From NCBI RefSeq assembly GCF_014852005.1, contig NZ_JACVAU010000006.1, forward strand, positions 30,565 through 94,564: a stretch of 64,000 nt of DNA, in the 5' to 3' direction. A model generated the notes under the pieces. It was not told where the DNA came from. It saw nothing but the letters and a program-made list of their open reading frames with translations, and did no database searches. Position 1 is the stretch's first letter. Each line of letters opens with the position of its first letter. The DNA comes from Pseudoxanthomonas sp. PXM03. GTDB lineage: Bacteria; Pseudomonadota; Gammaproteobacteria; Xanthomonadales; Xanthomonadaceae. Positions 51,501 to 61,048 of the stretch are shown here, piece by piece. The translations under genes were made by a program, and so were the position numbers.

Positions 51501-53246
51501 TCAGGGCGCGCCGGTGGCCGTGACCCGGCATTGCAGGGTCAGCACGATCTGGCCCGACACCGGAAAACTGGCAATCGGTATGCCGGCACCCTGCAGGTCG
51601 GCCACCGGCACGGTGGCACCCGGGCAGAGTGCGCCATTGGAGGCGGCGCAGCTGGCCGTGGGGCCCGGGTCGGCGCAGGCCAGGCCGCTGCCGGGCGTAT
51701 CGAAGATCCGCATGCCATCAGCCGCACTGGGACCGTTGTTGATGGCGGTCAGGGTGAAGGTCGCGACATCCCCCGAGGTGACGGCGACGGGCGTGGCCAC
51801 CTTGCTGATCGACACGTCCGCACGTGGAATCCGCACGTTGCGGAAGCGGCAGGCCAGCTGGTCGCCCGCCACCGGTGTGATCGCAAACGAGGCAGCACTG
51901 CCACTGGGCGCCTGGCCACCGCTGCGCGCGTTGGTGCAGGCATAGGTCGTGGTGTAGCCGGCCAGGTTCGCACCCCCTGCACCGGCCTCGGTGAAGGTGT
52001 AGCTGCTGCCCGCCGTGGCGGGGCTGACGATCGCCGTCTGCGCGGGCGTGTTGGTGGCGCCGGTCGTGGTCACCGCCGCGCCTGCCCCTGCACCGGTTCC
52101 GGCAATGGTGAGCGCGAACTGGTCCGTGGCCTGCAGGCGACCGTCGGGCAGTTCCTTGCTCAGGCGCAGGATGGGCCGCGCCGTGTTGGTGATCGTGCAG
52201 ACGATCTGGTTGTTGGCGGCGGGCGTGACGTTCCATGTCGGGGCCGCACCCGCGGGCGTGAACGCCACGCCGTTGCGGGTGCAGCTGATCGACGCGGTAT
52301 AGGCACCCGCCAGTGTGGACGCGCTCCCGCTCGCCATCACGTCACGCAGGTAATACGTCGTGCCCGTGGTGACGGGCAGCGCACCGGTGCTCGCCTGCTG
52401 ACCGACGCCGCTGCCGGAGGTGGTGGCCTCGCGCACGGTGCCCGCCGCCGACGTTGTGCCGATCTGGACCGTGAACTGGTCGCTCGCGTCGGCGCGCGGG
52501 GCGCCCAGCGCCTTGTTCAAGGTGATGGTGGTGCCGTTGCCGGTGATGGAACCGTTGCAGCCGGTCGCGCTGGCCGCCGCGCCCGGATCGCGGAACGCAG
52601 TCGCCGGAATGATCGCGGTACCGCCGCCCGGCAGCGTCCAGCGCAGGCGAGCGAAGTTGATGCCGCCATGGTTGAGCCAGTAGACGCGCACCAGCGCGCA
52701 GCTGTTCGCATTCGTCGCGGTGAAGCTGCCCAGCGTGGCGTACGTGGTCTCGCCCGCCGTCCAGTCGTTGACCACCCCTACGGGGACGTCATACGAGGCC
52801 GAACGGTAGTTGGTGTTGGCGTAATCGCTGGAGAGCCCGATTTCGACGTTGTCGTCGTGGGCAATGCTGAGGTTGTAGGTGCCCGCCTGCGGGAACTGGA
52901 TCAGCGCGTATGACACTCGACCCATGGCCTGGAGGCCGCAGGACGTGGCACTGGCCACTGCGCTGTCGATGCTGCAGAGGTTGTAATCCGCCTGCCGGTA
53001 GTTGATATCCGTCGCGGTGCCGGTACGCACGGCATTGGCGGCGTTCGCAGCGATCGCACGCAGTGCATTGAGCCGGTCCGCGCCGGTACCGGTGTTGTTC
53101 GCGAACGTGGGGCGACCCGCCGGGCCAGTGTAGACAGCCCCGACACGCGAATTGCCACGGTAGTCCTCCCAGCGCACCGTCTGGGCGGCCGCATTGCCCA
53201 GGCACAGGGCCAGCAACATACCCGCCAGCCAACGCCCGCTCCTCAT
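51501..53246 (-). CDS. secreted PA14-like/DUF11 surface protein
   Basis: The 581-residue precursor has a signal peptide (MRSGRWLAGMLLALCLGNAA, cleaved near residue 21); a start at 53291 would add 15 residues. The mature N-terminus resembles a PA14/GLEYA-type ligand-binding domain: TVRWEDYRGNSRVGAVYTGP, then GTYNLSIAHDDNVEIGLS and VYWLNHGGINFARLRWTLPG. Prealbumin-like modules follow (RADASDQFTVQIGTT and LQATDQFALTIAGTG), with a final DUF11 module beginning RADVSISKVATPVAVTSGDV and ending LTLQCRVTATGAP. It is a third subtype of the same surface-protein family, with the shared C-terminal signature. It converges on comF and lies 108 bp downstream of ubiA on the same strand. Confidence 0.75.
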   Translation of the reverse strand: MRSGRWLAGMLLALCLGNAAAQTVRWEDYRGNSRVGAVYTGPAGRPTFANNTGTGADRLNALRAIAANAANAVRTGTATDINYRQADYNLCSIDSAVASATSCGLQAMGRVSYALIQFPQAGTYNLSIAHDDNVEIGLSSDYANTNYRSASYDVPVGVVNDWTAGETTYATLGSFTATNANSCALVRVYWLNHGGINFARLRWTLPGGGTAIIPATAFRDPGAAASATGCNGSITGNGTTITLNKALGAPRADASDQFTVQIGTTSAAGTVREATTSGSGVGQQASTGALPVTTGTTYYLRDVMASGSASTLAGAYTASISCTRNGVAFTPAGAAPTWNVTPAANNQIVCTITNTARPILRLSKELPDGRLQATDQFALTIAGTGAGAGAAVTTTGATNTPAQTAIVSPATAGSSYTFTEAGAGGANLAGYTTTYACTNARSGGQAPSGSAASFAITPVAGDQLACRFRNVRIPRADVSISKVATPVAVTSGDVATFTLTAINNGPSAADGMRIFDTPGSGLACADPGPTASCAASNGALCPGATVPVADLQGAGIPIASFPVSGQIVLTLQCRVTATGAP

Positions 53247-53354
53247 CGAAGGGAACCCTGCGATTCCCGCCCCCCTGTCATGTTTCGCCATGGTCACGCG
53301 TTACGTGATGTCACCCTTTGGAAATGAGAAAACTATCACGCTTTTCGCGGCGGA

Positions 53355-54269
53355 TCATGAAGACCACCAGCCCCCCGGAACCGACAGATCCAGCGCCAGA
53401 CCGGCAAATATCGCCGCGCCTATCCAGTTGTTGTGCAGGAACGCCCGGAAGCATGCCTCCCGTCCCCGGTGGCGGGCCATGACGAACTCCCACGCGACCA
53501 GGAGCGTGGCCACTCCCAGGGCCGCCCAGTAACAAGGGCCCAGGGCCGCCTGTCTTCCCACCAGGTACAAGGCCAACAGCACCAGCGCATACAGGACGCC
53601 CTGGATGACCAGATCAAGATCACCGAAAAGGATCGCGGTGGACTTGGACCCCGCCCGGATATCGTCCTCGCGGTCCACCATCGCGTACCAGGTGTCGTAG
53701 GCGGTGGCCCACAGGATGTTGGCGCCATACAGCACCCACGCCACCGGCGGCACCTCGCCCTGCACGGCAGCAAACGCCATCGGGATGCCCCAGCCGAAGG
53801 CGAGCCCCAGGTAGACCTGCGGCAGATAGGTGTAACGCTTCAGGTACGGGTAGCTCGCCGCCAGGAAAACGCCGACGACGCTCAGCCAGGCGGTGAGCCT
53901 GTTCAACGTCAGCACAAGCCCGAAGGCCACCAGCATCAGCACGGCGAACACCAGCAACGCCTCGCGCCCACTCACAGCCCCGGTCGCGAGAGGGCGATCG
54001 CGGGTGCGTTCCACCTGCGGATCCAGCCAGCGGTCGGCGTAGTCGTTGATCACGCAACCCGCCGAGCGCGTCAGCCACACCCCGGCCGTGAACACGAACA
54101 GCGTCCACAGCGGCGGCACGCCATCGGAGGCCAGCCACAGCGCCCACCACGTGGGCCACAGCAACAGCAACACGCCGATCGGACGATCGCCGCGCACCAG
54201 TTTCCAGTACTGCCCCAGTCGCTCCCGCCAGCGCGGTACTGCAGCCGCTTCAAAACGCTCGTATGTCAT
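53355..54269 (-). CDS. ubiA: 4-hydroxybenzoate polyprenyltransferase UbiA
   Basis: A 304-residue polytopic inner-membrane prenyltransferase that attaches the polyprenyl chain to 4-hydroxybenzoate in ubiquinone synthesis. The first Asp-rich motif is [20 protein letters not shown] and the second is [20 protein letters not shown]; both bind Mg-diphosphate. [16 protein letters not shown] is the typical N-terminal membrane segment. The ATG at 54269 is preferred over the upstream extension. TACCCT ends 7 nt before it, another leaderless-type promoter. Confidence 0.95.
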   Translation of the reverse strand: MTYERFEAAAVPRWRERLGQYWKLVRGDRPIGVLLLLWPTWWALWLASDGVPPLWTLFVFTAGVWLTRSAGCVINDYADRWLDPQVERTRDRPLATGAVSGREALLVFAVLMLVAFGLVLTLNRLTAWLSVVGVFLAASYPYLKRYTYLPQVYLGLAFGWGIPMAFAAVQGEVPPVAWVLYGANILWATAYDTWYAMVDREDDIRAGSKSTAILFGDLDLVIQGVLYALVLLALYLVGRQAALGPCYWAALGVATLLVAWEFVMARHRGREACFRAFLHNNWIGAAIFAGLALDLSVPGGWWSS

Positions 54270-54276
54270 GTCGGAA

Positions 54277-54282
54277 AGGGTA
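54277..54282 (-). promoter_or_regulatory. -10 box (TACCCT) for ubiA, leaderless-type
   Basis: On the minus strand TACCCT is followed by 7 nt and then the ubiA ATG, and no Shine-Dalgarno sequence is seen. Confidence 0.45.
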
Positions 54283-54368
54283 GCAGGCCCGCCGCCAGCC
54301 CCCGATTCCCCCGCCTGCACGTCGAAGTGGGCCAACCTGCCGGTTTGCGGCTAGAATGCCCGTCCCGT

Positions 54369-54445
54369 GCGCCTGTAGCTCAGCCGGATAGAGTAGTGGC
54401 TTCCGAAGCCATTGGTCGGGGGTTCGAATCCCTCCAGGCGCGCCA
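54369..54445 (+). tRNA. tRNA-Arg (anticodon CCG)
   Basis: A complete 77-nt cloverleaf with encoded CCA. The acceptor stem GCGCCTG pairs with CAGGCGC, followed by discriminator G and CCA. D-arm: GCTC. The anticodon stem-loop is GTGGC-TTCCGAA-GCCAT, which puts CCG at positions 34-36, reading CGG arginine codons. The T-arm GGGGG-TTCGAAT-CCCTC has the invariant TTCGAAT loop. No attachment-site duplication or integrase is seen beside it. The kinase gene begins 131 bp downstream. Confidence 0.97.
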
Positions 54446-54576
54446 TTTCTCCGCAGCATCGACGCGCGGGGCCACGAAAGCGCTACCCTCACCGCGATGG
54501 GTCCCGGTCCGCTCGCGCATCCACTGCATCCTGCCTTCGTGGCACCTGACGCCGTGTCCTTCCCCGACAGTCACCG

Positions 54577-57234
54577 ATGTCCGACCTAGCGGCCCGCGCG
54601 CTTGAACTGTTCGACGCGTACGTCGATCTGACACCGTCGCAGCGTTGCGCTGCCTTGGCACGGCTCAGGAAAAGCGACCCCGCACTGCACGATGCCCTGC
54701 ACAGGCTGCTGGTCGCCGACGCCGCAGAGCACGCGCTGCAGAGCACCGCGTTCGACGCCCTCATCGGTCTTCCGGAGCACGACGATGCCGACCTTTCCTC
54801 GTCGCGCATCGGCAACCGCCTGGGACCGTGGCGCATCGACGGCGTGCTGGGAACCGGCGGCATGGGCACGGTCTACGAAGCCAGTCGCGTCGATGGGCAG
54901 TACAACAAGCGGGTCGCACTCAAATGCATCCGTGCCGAGATGTCCTCGCCGGCATTGATCGATGCCTTCATGCGCGAACGCAACCACCTCGCGCAACTCG
55001 ATCATCCCCACATCGCCGCCCTGCTGGACGGCGGCATTGAGGAAGATGGTCGGCCCTGGTTCGCGATGCGGCTGGTGGATGGCATCTCGATCGATCTCTG
55101 GGCCGACCAGCAACGCCTGACACTGCACGAGCGCGTGGCGCTGCTCCTGCAGGCGTGCAAGGCGCTGCAATACGCGCACGCGCACGGCGTGCTGCACCAG
55201 GACATCAAACCCGGCAACATGCTGGTATCGACGGACGGACGCGTCCATCTGCTTGATTTCGGTCTCTCCACCGTCATAGACGGACGGGGTGGCGCCTCGC
55301 CCCCCCGGATCGCAGTCTCCCATGGCTACACCTCGCCTGAAGTGCTCGCGGGTGGGACACCGTCCGCGGCCAGCGACATCTACTCGATCGGCGTGGTGCT
55401 GTATCAGCTGCTGGTCGCGGATTGGCCGCGCCCACTGCCGCCACTGCATGCCAGCCTCGTCGCGCAGTCAGCAACGCCGGTGCACGCGCCCTCCGCATTG
55501 GCGGTCGCGGCATCGGCCGACGTCGCCTGGAAGCGCAAGTGCGGCAACGGCCGGCAGCTGTGCAGACGCCTGCAGGGCGACCTGGATGCAATTGCGTTGA
55601 AGTGCGTCGCTGTCTCGCCGGACGAACGCTATGCCGGCATCGCTGCCTTGGCCGACGACCTCGAGCGCTGGCTCGGCCGGCAACCGGTGGCAGCGCGCAA
55701 AGGTGGCCGTCGCTACGTCCTGCAGCGTTTCCTGCAACGCAACGCGCTCGCCAGCGTGCTGGCCGTCAGCGTGATCGTGGTTGCGGCGACCGGCGCCAGC
55801 GTGCTGGCATGGTTCCATCTTCGCGACCGACAGGAGATGCGTGACATGCAGGCGGTGTCCGCCCTGTTCGAACAGACACTGGGGGCGGCAACTCTCTCGG
55901 GACTCGCCGAAGCACGCCCTTCCTCCCGGCAGCTGCTCGAGAAATCCGAAGCGCACCTGCGCGAACTCCAGCTGCAGTCCAGCCCCGCCATCAAGGCACG
56001 AGCCCTCGCGTCGCTGGCGCGCAGCTACGCGTTGCTCGGCGATTATGAGCATGCCCTTGCACTGGCCGGTGAAGCCAATCTCCTGCTGGCGGATGATCGC
56101 GCGCACCAGTCCGATACACAGGCGATGCTCGCTACCCTGCTCAACCTCCAGTCCCGCCACGCCGAAGCGCGCGACGTCGCCGCAGCGGGCCTGCAGCAGG
56201 CGACTTCGACACGCCCGACCGCCGACATGACCACGCTCGGCCTGTTGACGGAGTTGGCACGCGCGAACTGGGGCCTGGCGGAATACGACGCTGCGTTCGA
56301 CGCCCTGAACTTCGCGCAGGAAACTGCCGCCGGCATGCCCTCACGCGTGGCGCTCGACACCCATGTCGAACTGCTCATCCTGCGCGGCCAATGGCACCTG
56401 CAGCTGTTGAACCTGCCCGAGGCCGCCCGCGACCTTCAACGCGCCATCGACCAGGCGGGCACGAGATCTCCCGCGCTGGCAGACAATGCCCGCGAAGCGC
56501 GCTTGTCCCTGCTGCTGTCGCAGGCGCGTCATGCAGAAGCCGGCGCGCTGGCGGAATCACTGCTGGCCTCGCGCCGCCAGCGACTGGGGTCGACGCATCC
56601 GGACACCGTGCGGAGCGAACGACTGCAGTTGGAAGTGAAGTACCAACAGCCCGGCGGGGAGGCCATCCAGCCCGCTGCGGTAGAAAAGGTGCGCGAAGCG
56701 ATCGTCGGGGCTTACGGAACGCGGCACCCCGAGTACGCACGCCTGCTGATGCTGGAGGCCCGTCTGCGACTGCACGAAGATCCAACCAGTGCACTCGCCC
56801 TCGCCAGCCAGGCCTCCCAACTGCTGGAACAGATGCTCGGCCCGCGCCACCAGGCCACGCTCGCAGCCAAGGAAGAACAGGGTCGCGCGCTCATCGCGGC
56901 CGCGGGCCGTCAGTCAGACGCCGATGCCAGCGCCTCGTTGGCGCAGGCCATTGGCCTGCTGCAGGAGGTCGTCCACGCCACCCGCCAGCACCACCAGCCC
57001 TCCCCCGCCGCCAAGTACTGGCTGGCGCAGGCGCTGATCCAGCGGGCCGGCCACAGCAGACCTGCAGACCTGGATGACAGGCAGCTGGCGGAAATCCTGC
57101 TGCAGGATGCGTTGGTGGAATCGAGCCGCCACCTCGGTACCCGTCACGCGATGACGACGCATATCCGCCAGTCGCTGGTGCGGAACTACCAGCCGGATAC
57201 ATCTGATAGCGCACCAACAGCCCTTGGCCCCTAG
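54577..57234 (+). CDS. transmembrane serine/threonine protein kinase with TPR-rich C-terminal half (second copy)
   Basis: An 885-residue paralogue of the kinase at 24623-27496, with the same order of parts: an N-terminal helical region (ALELFDAYVDLTPSQRCAAL), a Pkn2-type kinase (about 85-370) with Gly loop GTGGMG (92-97), Lys116, Glu134, catalytic loop HQDIKPGN (Asp209, Asn214) and DFG (227-229), a membrane helix at about 388-412, and a long helical TPR-like half. HRD Arg is replaced by Gln, so it too is a non-RD kinase. Unlike the first copy, its DNA composition is like that of the core. It converges on the beta-barrel gene (75-bp gap) and is probably a signalling protein that senses an envelope state through its periplasmic half. 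Confidence 0.9.
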   Translation: MSDLAARALELFDAYVDLTPSQRCAALARLRKSDPALHDALHRLLVADAAEHALQSTAFDALIGLPEHDDADLSSSRIGNRLGPWRIDGVLGTGGMGTVYEASRVDGQYNKRVALKCIRAEMSSPALIDAFMRERNHLAQLDHPHIAALLDGGIEEDGRPWFAMRLVDGISIDLWADQQRLTLHERVALLLQACKALQYAHAHGVLHQDIKPGNMLVSTDGRVHLLDFGLSTVIDGRGGASPPRIAVSHGYTSPEVLAGGTPSAASDIYSIGVVLYQLLVADWPRPLPPLHASLVAQSATPVHAPSALAVAASADVAWKRKCGNGRQLCRRLQGDLDAIALKCVAVSPDERYAGIAALADDLERWLGRQPVAARKGGRRYVLQRFLQRNALASVLAVSVIVVAATGASVLAWFHLRDRQEMRDMQAVSALFEQTLGAATLSGLAEARPSSRQLLEKSEAHLRELQLQSSPAIKARALASLARSYALLGDYEHALALAGEANLLLADDRAHQSDTQAMLATLLNLQSRHAEARDVAAAGLQQATSTRPTADMTTLGLLTELARANWGLAEYDAAFDALNFAQETAAGMPSRVALDTHVELLILRGQWHLQLLNLPEAARDLQRAIDQAGTRSPALADNAREARLSLLLSQARHAEAGALAESLLASRRQRLGSTHPDTVRSERLQLEVKYQQPGGEAIQPAAVEKVREAIVGAYGTRHPEYARLLMLEARLRLHEDPTSALALASQASQLLEQMLGPRHQATLAAKEEQGRALIAAAGRQSDADASASLAQAIGLLQEVVHATRQHHQPSPAAKYWLAQALIQRAGHSRPADLDDRQLAEILLQDALVESSRHLGTRHAMTTHIRQSLVRNYQPDTSDSAPTALGP

Positions 57235-57308
57235 GCCTCGGGCTCACCAACGCGTGGGCATGCGCGCGCCGGACGACGCTGCCGGGCGATCCTTCGCCCG
57301 TGATGAGG

Positions 57309-60300
57309 TCAGTAGGTTCCGACCAGGTTGAGGAACCAGCCCTTGTGGTCGTAATCGAAGTCGGTCAGGTCGTCGCTGAAGTCGGTGAAGTTGTAGCCCA
57401 CGCCGACGCGGAAATTCTTGTTGAGGTCGCGGTCGACGCCCACCAGGAAGCCCTGCTTCGTGCCGCCGTTGTCGACGTCGAGCCAGCGATACTCGGCCAG
57501 CGCGTGCCACTGCGTGCGCAGGTCGTATCGCACCTGCGCCGCTGCGAACGTGGTCGCCGAATCCAGCCACGCACCCGTGCCGCGCCCCATCCGCACCTCG
57601 CCCTCGCGACGGGCCAGCTTGCCGGCGAACTCCCAGTGCTGATCCCGCTTGTAAACGCCCTCGAACGACAGGATCTGCGACTTCTGGTCGTACTCCGCGC
57701 CACCCAACTGGCCCAGCGTGGCCAGGTCGTACAGATACGTGTAGCGGCCGAACAGGCCCCAGCGCTGGCTGTTCCACGGGCGATAGGCGAAGCCCACGTT
57801 GCCTTCGATGAACTTCGCGCCTGCCAACGGATTGAGCTGGTCGTCGGTATCGGCGTAGTTCAAGCGTGCAGCGATGCGCCAGCTCTCGTTGATCTTGTGG
57901 GTCAGGCGATTCGTGCTGACCCACTGCTCACGCTGCTCCGCGCCGGTGTCCTCGCGCCACTCCAGCTTGCTCTGCCAGTCGGTATCCGGCGAGGTGCGCC
58001 CGCCGGACACACTGATCGCCCGACGATCGACATTGCCGCCGGTCGAGTTCGTCAGCTCGCCATCGGACAACGTGAAGCCCATGTTCCAGCCCTGGGCCGG
58101 ATAGAAATCCATGCCGAAGGTGTGCGCCAGGCCCGACTCGTTGCGCTCCTTCAGGAACTGGCTTTCGTTGTACAGGTTGACCTGGTTGGACAGGCGCCAA
58201 CGCTGGCCCAGCGTCCAGCCATTCTGCGCATTGCGGGTGAACAGCGAGTCGTAGGCCGTGGTGTCGGTGGAATACGTGTAAGCGCCGTACACGGAATGCT
58301 CGGCCGTCAGGCGATGCTCCGCCGATACGGTAGCGCCTTCGCCACGGTCGCCCGTGGTCACTTCCGCGCCCACCGACGACTGGTTGCCGTACAGGTACTT
58401 GCCGCCCAGCGTCAGCGCGTTGTTGTCGGCGTACTGCCCCCCATCGTCATCCAGCGTGAACTGACCGACGCCGTATAGTTCCAGCGTGCTTCCGAAGCGA
58501 TGCTGGTACTTCAGGGCGCCCAGCGTGCCCGCGGCGTCGGCCGACGTGCTTTCCTGATCCACACGACGCAGTTCGGCGCTGAACGTACTGGCATCATTGA
58601 TGCGCCATTCCAGCGTGGCCTGCGCCTGCGTCAGTGATTCCGCACCACTCTCGGCCCGCGTGTAACGCGTGTACAGGCCCAGATTGGGGGTGAACTGGCC
58701 CAGCAGCTCGGCACCATACTCGGTCACCGGACGACCGGTGTCGTAGCGCGAGATCGAGTAGCCGGCACTGGTATTGCGCCACCAGGCCCCCACGCTCCAG
58801 TCCTGTTCCGTCCAGCCCAGTTCCTTGAAATTGGCACGGGCTTCGAGCGACTTGGCCTCGCCCTCGCGGAACATGGCCGTGTTGTTCTGCTGGATGAAGC
58901 TCAGGCCACCGTTGTCGGAGAAGAACACGGGGGCGCCGAATGATTCGGTCTGCGCGTACTCGGCCTTGACATAGGTGCCCTTGCCCGCCTGCAAGGTGAG
59001 GTCACCGGCAGCCAGCGTGTAGTCCTGCCCCGCCCGGTTCTCCTGCACGTAGGTGGCACCCACGCCCACATGGTTCCCGAACCAGTGCTTGCCGCGGAAG
59101 CCGGCGGTGACATCGTCGGCATCGAAGCCGGACGGCACCCATTCGTAGTCCACGATCAGGCGTTGCTCGAAGCCGTCCAGCGGCGTGTCGCGCGTCAGCG
59201 TGGGAATGTTCTCGCGGGTGATCTGCGTCAGCGGGCGCGTCAGCAGGATGCGGCCCTGCAGCTCGTCGATCTCGTAGTCCGCGCCACGCTGCAGGACCAC
59301 ACGGTTTTCCGTGCGGCCTGTGGTCAGGTCGCGGATCTCGAGCGTCACGATGTCCGAGCCCGGCAGCAGGTCGGTGTGGCGCAGGTAGTAGAGGCTGCCG
59401 CCCGTACCGATGAATTCGTTGTGGCCGGGTGCCGTTTCAGCCTGCGAGCCGAACATGCGCAGTTTGGTTCCCGGGTCGCCCCAGCGGTTGGTGGCGATGG
59501 AACGCCAGTTCAACGCTGCGCCGTACAGCGAGCGCTGGTACTGAGCGTACTCGGTGCCGCTGATCCCGGTGCTGTAGTTGCCCCACAGCGCCTGATTCTT
59601 GTCCCAGTCCACGCGCAGGTAGAAGCGCCCCATCGTATCCACGTCACGATAGGTCGTGGAATCGTCGCCATACACCGGGTAATAGAGGTCCGGATCGAGG
59701 CGGCGGAACACATCCTGCGGGTCGGCCTGGGTGAAGCCATTGAACAGCCGGTCGAGATCGCGCTGGGTCGTGTCGGCCTGCGCGGTCACCAGGTACTTGC
59801 CGCGGTACTTCGCCTTGCCATAGAAGGCCAGGCGGCCATCGCTGATGACATCATCCTCATAGCGGTTGTCATTTGCGAACGGCTCAACCGAACCGCTGAC
59901 CTTGTTCTGCGCGATCGTAACGTCGGCCAGGCCGACGCCGAAGAAATAGCGCCCGGTGACGTCCACGTCCAGGGTGTGGGAGCCCGTGGCCGAATCCTTG
60001 TCTCCGGCGCTCTCGCCACTCAACCCGATATCGAAGCGGTGCCGACCGACGGGCACGAGGTACTCGGCGACGAACTTCCGCTCCTGGTCGACCGGATAGC
60101 TTTCGCCATTGATCGTCAGCGATGCCGTCTGCGGAATGTTGCGACCCTGGATACGGATGCGGGAGCCATACATCGCGATGTTCTGCTGGCGCAGCCCGTT
60201 GTCGGCGAACACGTTGTCCAGCAGGCTCTGCGCTTGCGCTTGCGCTTGCTCGCCACTCAACGCGCTGCCCAGCGAGCGTTCCACGCTGTCGCGCAGCAGG

Positions 60301-61037
60301 TTGGTACCGCGCTCGGCTTCTTCCGGCGACACCAGCTGCAAGGTCCGCGGACGGGTTTCGTCGAAGCTGTCGTTGTCCCCGTAGGCGCGCAGCACGTACA
60401 CCAGCTCGTCACCCTTGCGGAAGGGGTACTTCGACGGCAACGCACCCTCCCACTCCACGCTGGTGACCGCCGCAACCTCCATCGGAATGGTAGCGATCGG
60501 CTCGATCAGATCGCCATCGCTGCTGCGATACAGCGATATCTCCAGGCGCCTGATGAAGGCAGGATAGTTGCCCCGCGCATAGAACTGCACCGGCTTGGTG
60601 ATGCGTTCGCCATCGAACGCCACCACCGACGGGGCAGAAACCGACAGCTCGGGCTGGCCCAGTGTGGGATCTTCGGTCGCCCAGATGGCGCCGCCTCCAG
60701 GCAGATCGATGGAGAACTTGCCCACGGCGGTCGCCTTGCCTGGCTGCTCCATTGCCACGGTGACGCGGCGGTCCGGCTGGAGGGCCTCCGACGATGAACG
60801 TTCGCTCGTTTCCCGCGTGACCGGCTTGTCGTAGCTGCGAGTCCTGAGGCGGAACAGCAGACCCTCCTCTCCCGTGCACGTCTCGGCGTTGCAGTCCACC
60901 GGCGCGGCCATGCCTTCGGCATGGTCCTTCGCCGCCTGCGTACCTGCATCCGTCTGGGCGCCCGCCAGCGGGGCCGTGCCCGCCAGCAGACTGATCAGCG
61001 TGAAATCCAGCAGCTTCATCTTCATACGCTTCTTCAT
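57309..61037 (-). CDS. large outer-membrane beta-barrel protein (TonB-dependent-receptor-like/OmpA-associated)
   Basis: The 1242-residue precursor starts MKKRMKMKLLDFTLISLLAG behind GAGGGGG and has a signal peptide cleaved near PLAGA (27). The N-terminal 400 residues form periplasmic beta domains (GQPELSVSAPSVVAFDG, NIAMYGSRIRIQGRNIPQTA, GRYFFGVGLADVTIAQNK). The rest is a many-stranded barrel with alternating aromatic strands such as GNYSTGISGTEYAQYQRSLY, and ends DDLTDFDYDHKGWFLNLVGTY, an outer-membrane C-terminus with terminal aromatic. No plug domain or TonB box was recognised. It starts just after the OmpA/DUF11 gene (12-nt gap), so both probably form one outer-membrane complex. Confidence 0.7.
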   Translation of the reverse strand: MKKRMKMKLLDFTLISLLAGTAPLAGAQTDAGTQAAKDHAEGMAAPVDCNAETCTGEEGLLFRLRTRSYDKPVTRETSERSSSEALQPDRRVTVAMEQPGKATAVGKFSIDLPGGGAIWATEDPTLGQPELSVSAPSVVAFDGERITKPVQFYARGNYPAFIRRLEISLYRSSDGDLIEPIATIPMEVAAVTSVEWEGALPSKYPFRKGDELVYVLRAYGDNDSFDETRPRTLQLVSPEEAERGTNLLRDSVERSLGSALSGEQAQAQAQSLLDNVFADNGLRQQNIAMYGSRIRIQGRNIPQTASLTINGESYPVDQERKFVAEYLVPVGRHRFDIGLSGESAGDKDSATGSHTLDVDVTGRYFFGVGLADVTIAQNKVSGSVEPFANDNRYEDDVISDGRLAFYGKAKYRGKYLVTAQADTTQRDLDRLFNGFTQADPQDVFRRLDPDLYYPVYGDDSTTYRDVDTMGRFYLRVDWDKNQALWGNYSTGISGTEYAQYQRSLYGAALNWRSIATNRWGDPGTKLRMFGSQAETAPGHNEFIGTGGSLYYLRHTDLLPGSDIVTLEIRDLTTGRTENRVVLQRGADYEIDELQGRILLTRPLTQITRENIPTLTRDTPLDGFEQRLIVDYEWVPSGFDADDVTAGFRGKHWFGNHVGVGATYVQENRAGQDYTLAAGDLTLQAGKGTYVKAEYAQTESFGAPVFFSDNGGLSFIQQNNTAMFREGEAKSLEARANFKELGWTEQDWSVGAWWRNTSAGYSISRYDTGRPVTEYGAELLGQFTPNLGLYTRYTRAESGAESLTQAQATLEWRINDASTFSAELRRVDQESTSADAAGTLGALKYQHRFGSTLELYGVGQFTLDDDGGQYADNNALTLGGKYLYGNQSSVGAEVTTGDRGEGATVSAEHRLTAEHSVYGAYTYSTDTTAYDSLFTRNAQNGWTLGQRWRLSNQVNLYNESQFLKERNESGLAHTFGMDFYPAQGWNMGFTLSDGELTNSTGGNVDRRAISVSGGRTSPDTDWQSKLEWREDTGAEQREQWVSTNRLTHKINESWRIAARLNYADTDDQLNPLAGAKFIEGNVGFAYRPWNSQRWGLFGRYTYLYDLATLGQLGGAEYDQKSQILSFEGVYKRDQHWEFAGKLARREGEVRMGRGTGAWLDSATTFAAAQVRYDLRTQWHALAEYRWLDVDNGGTKQGFLVGVDRDLNKNFRVGVGYNFTDFSDDLTDFDYDHKGWFLNLVGTY

Positions 61038-61048
61038 GACACGCCCCC

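Noticed and set aside
54369..54445. tRNA-Arg as an integration site of an island carrying the kinase and barrel genes
   Set aside because: No copy of the tRNA 3' end was noticed further downstream and no integrase gene is present. The kinase gene beside it also has core-like composition.
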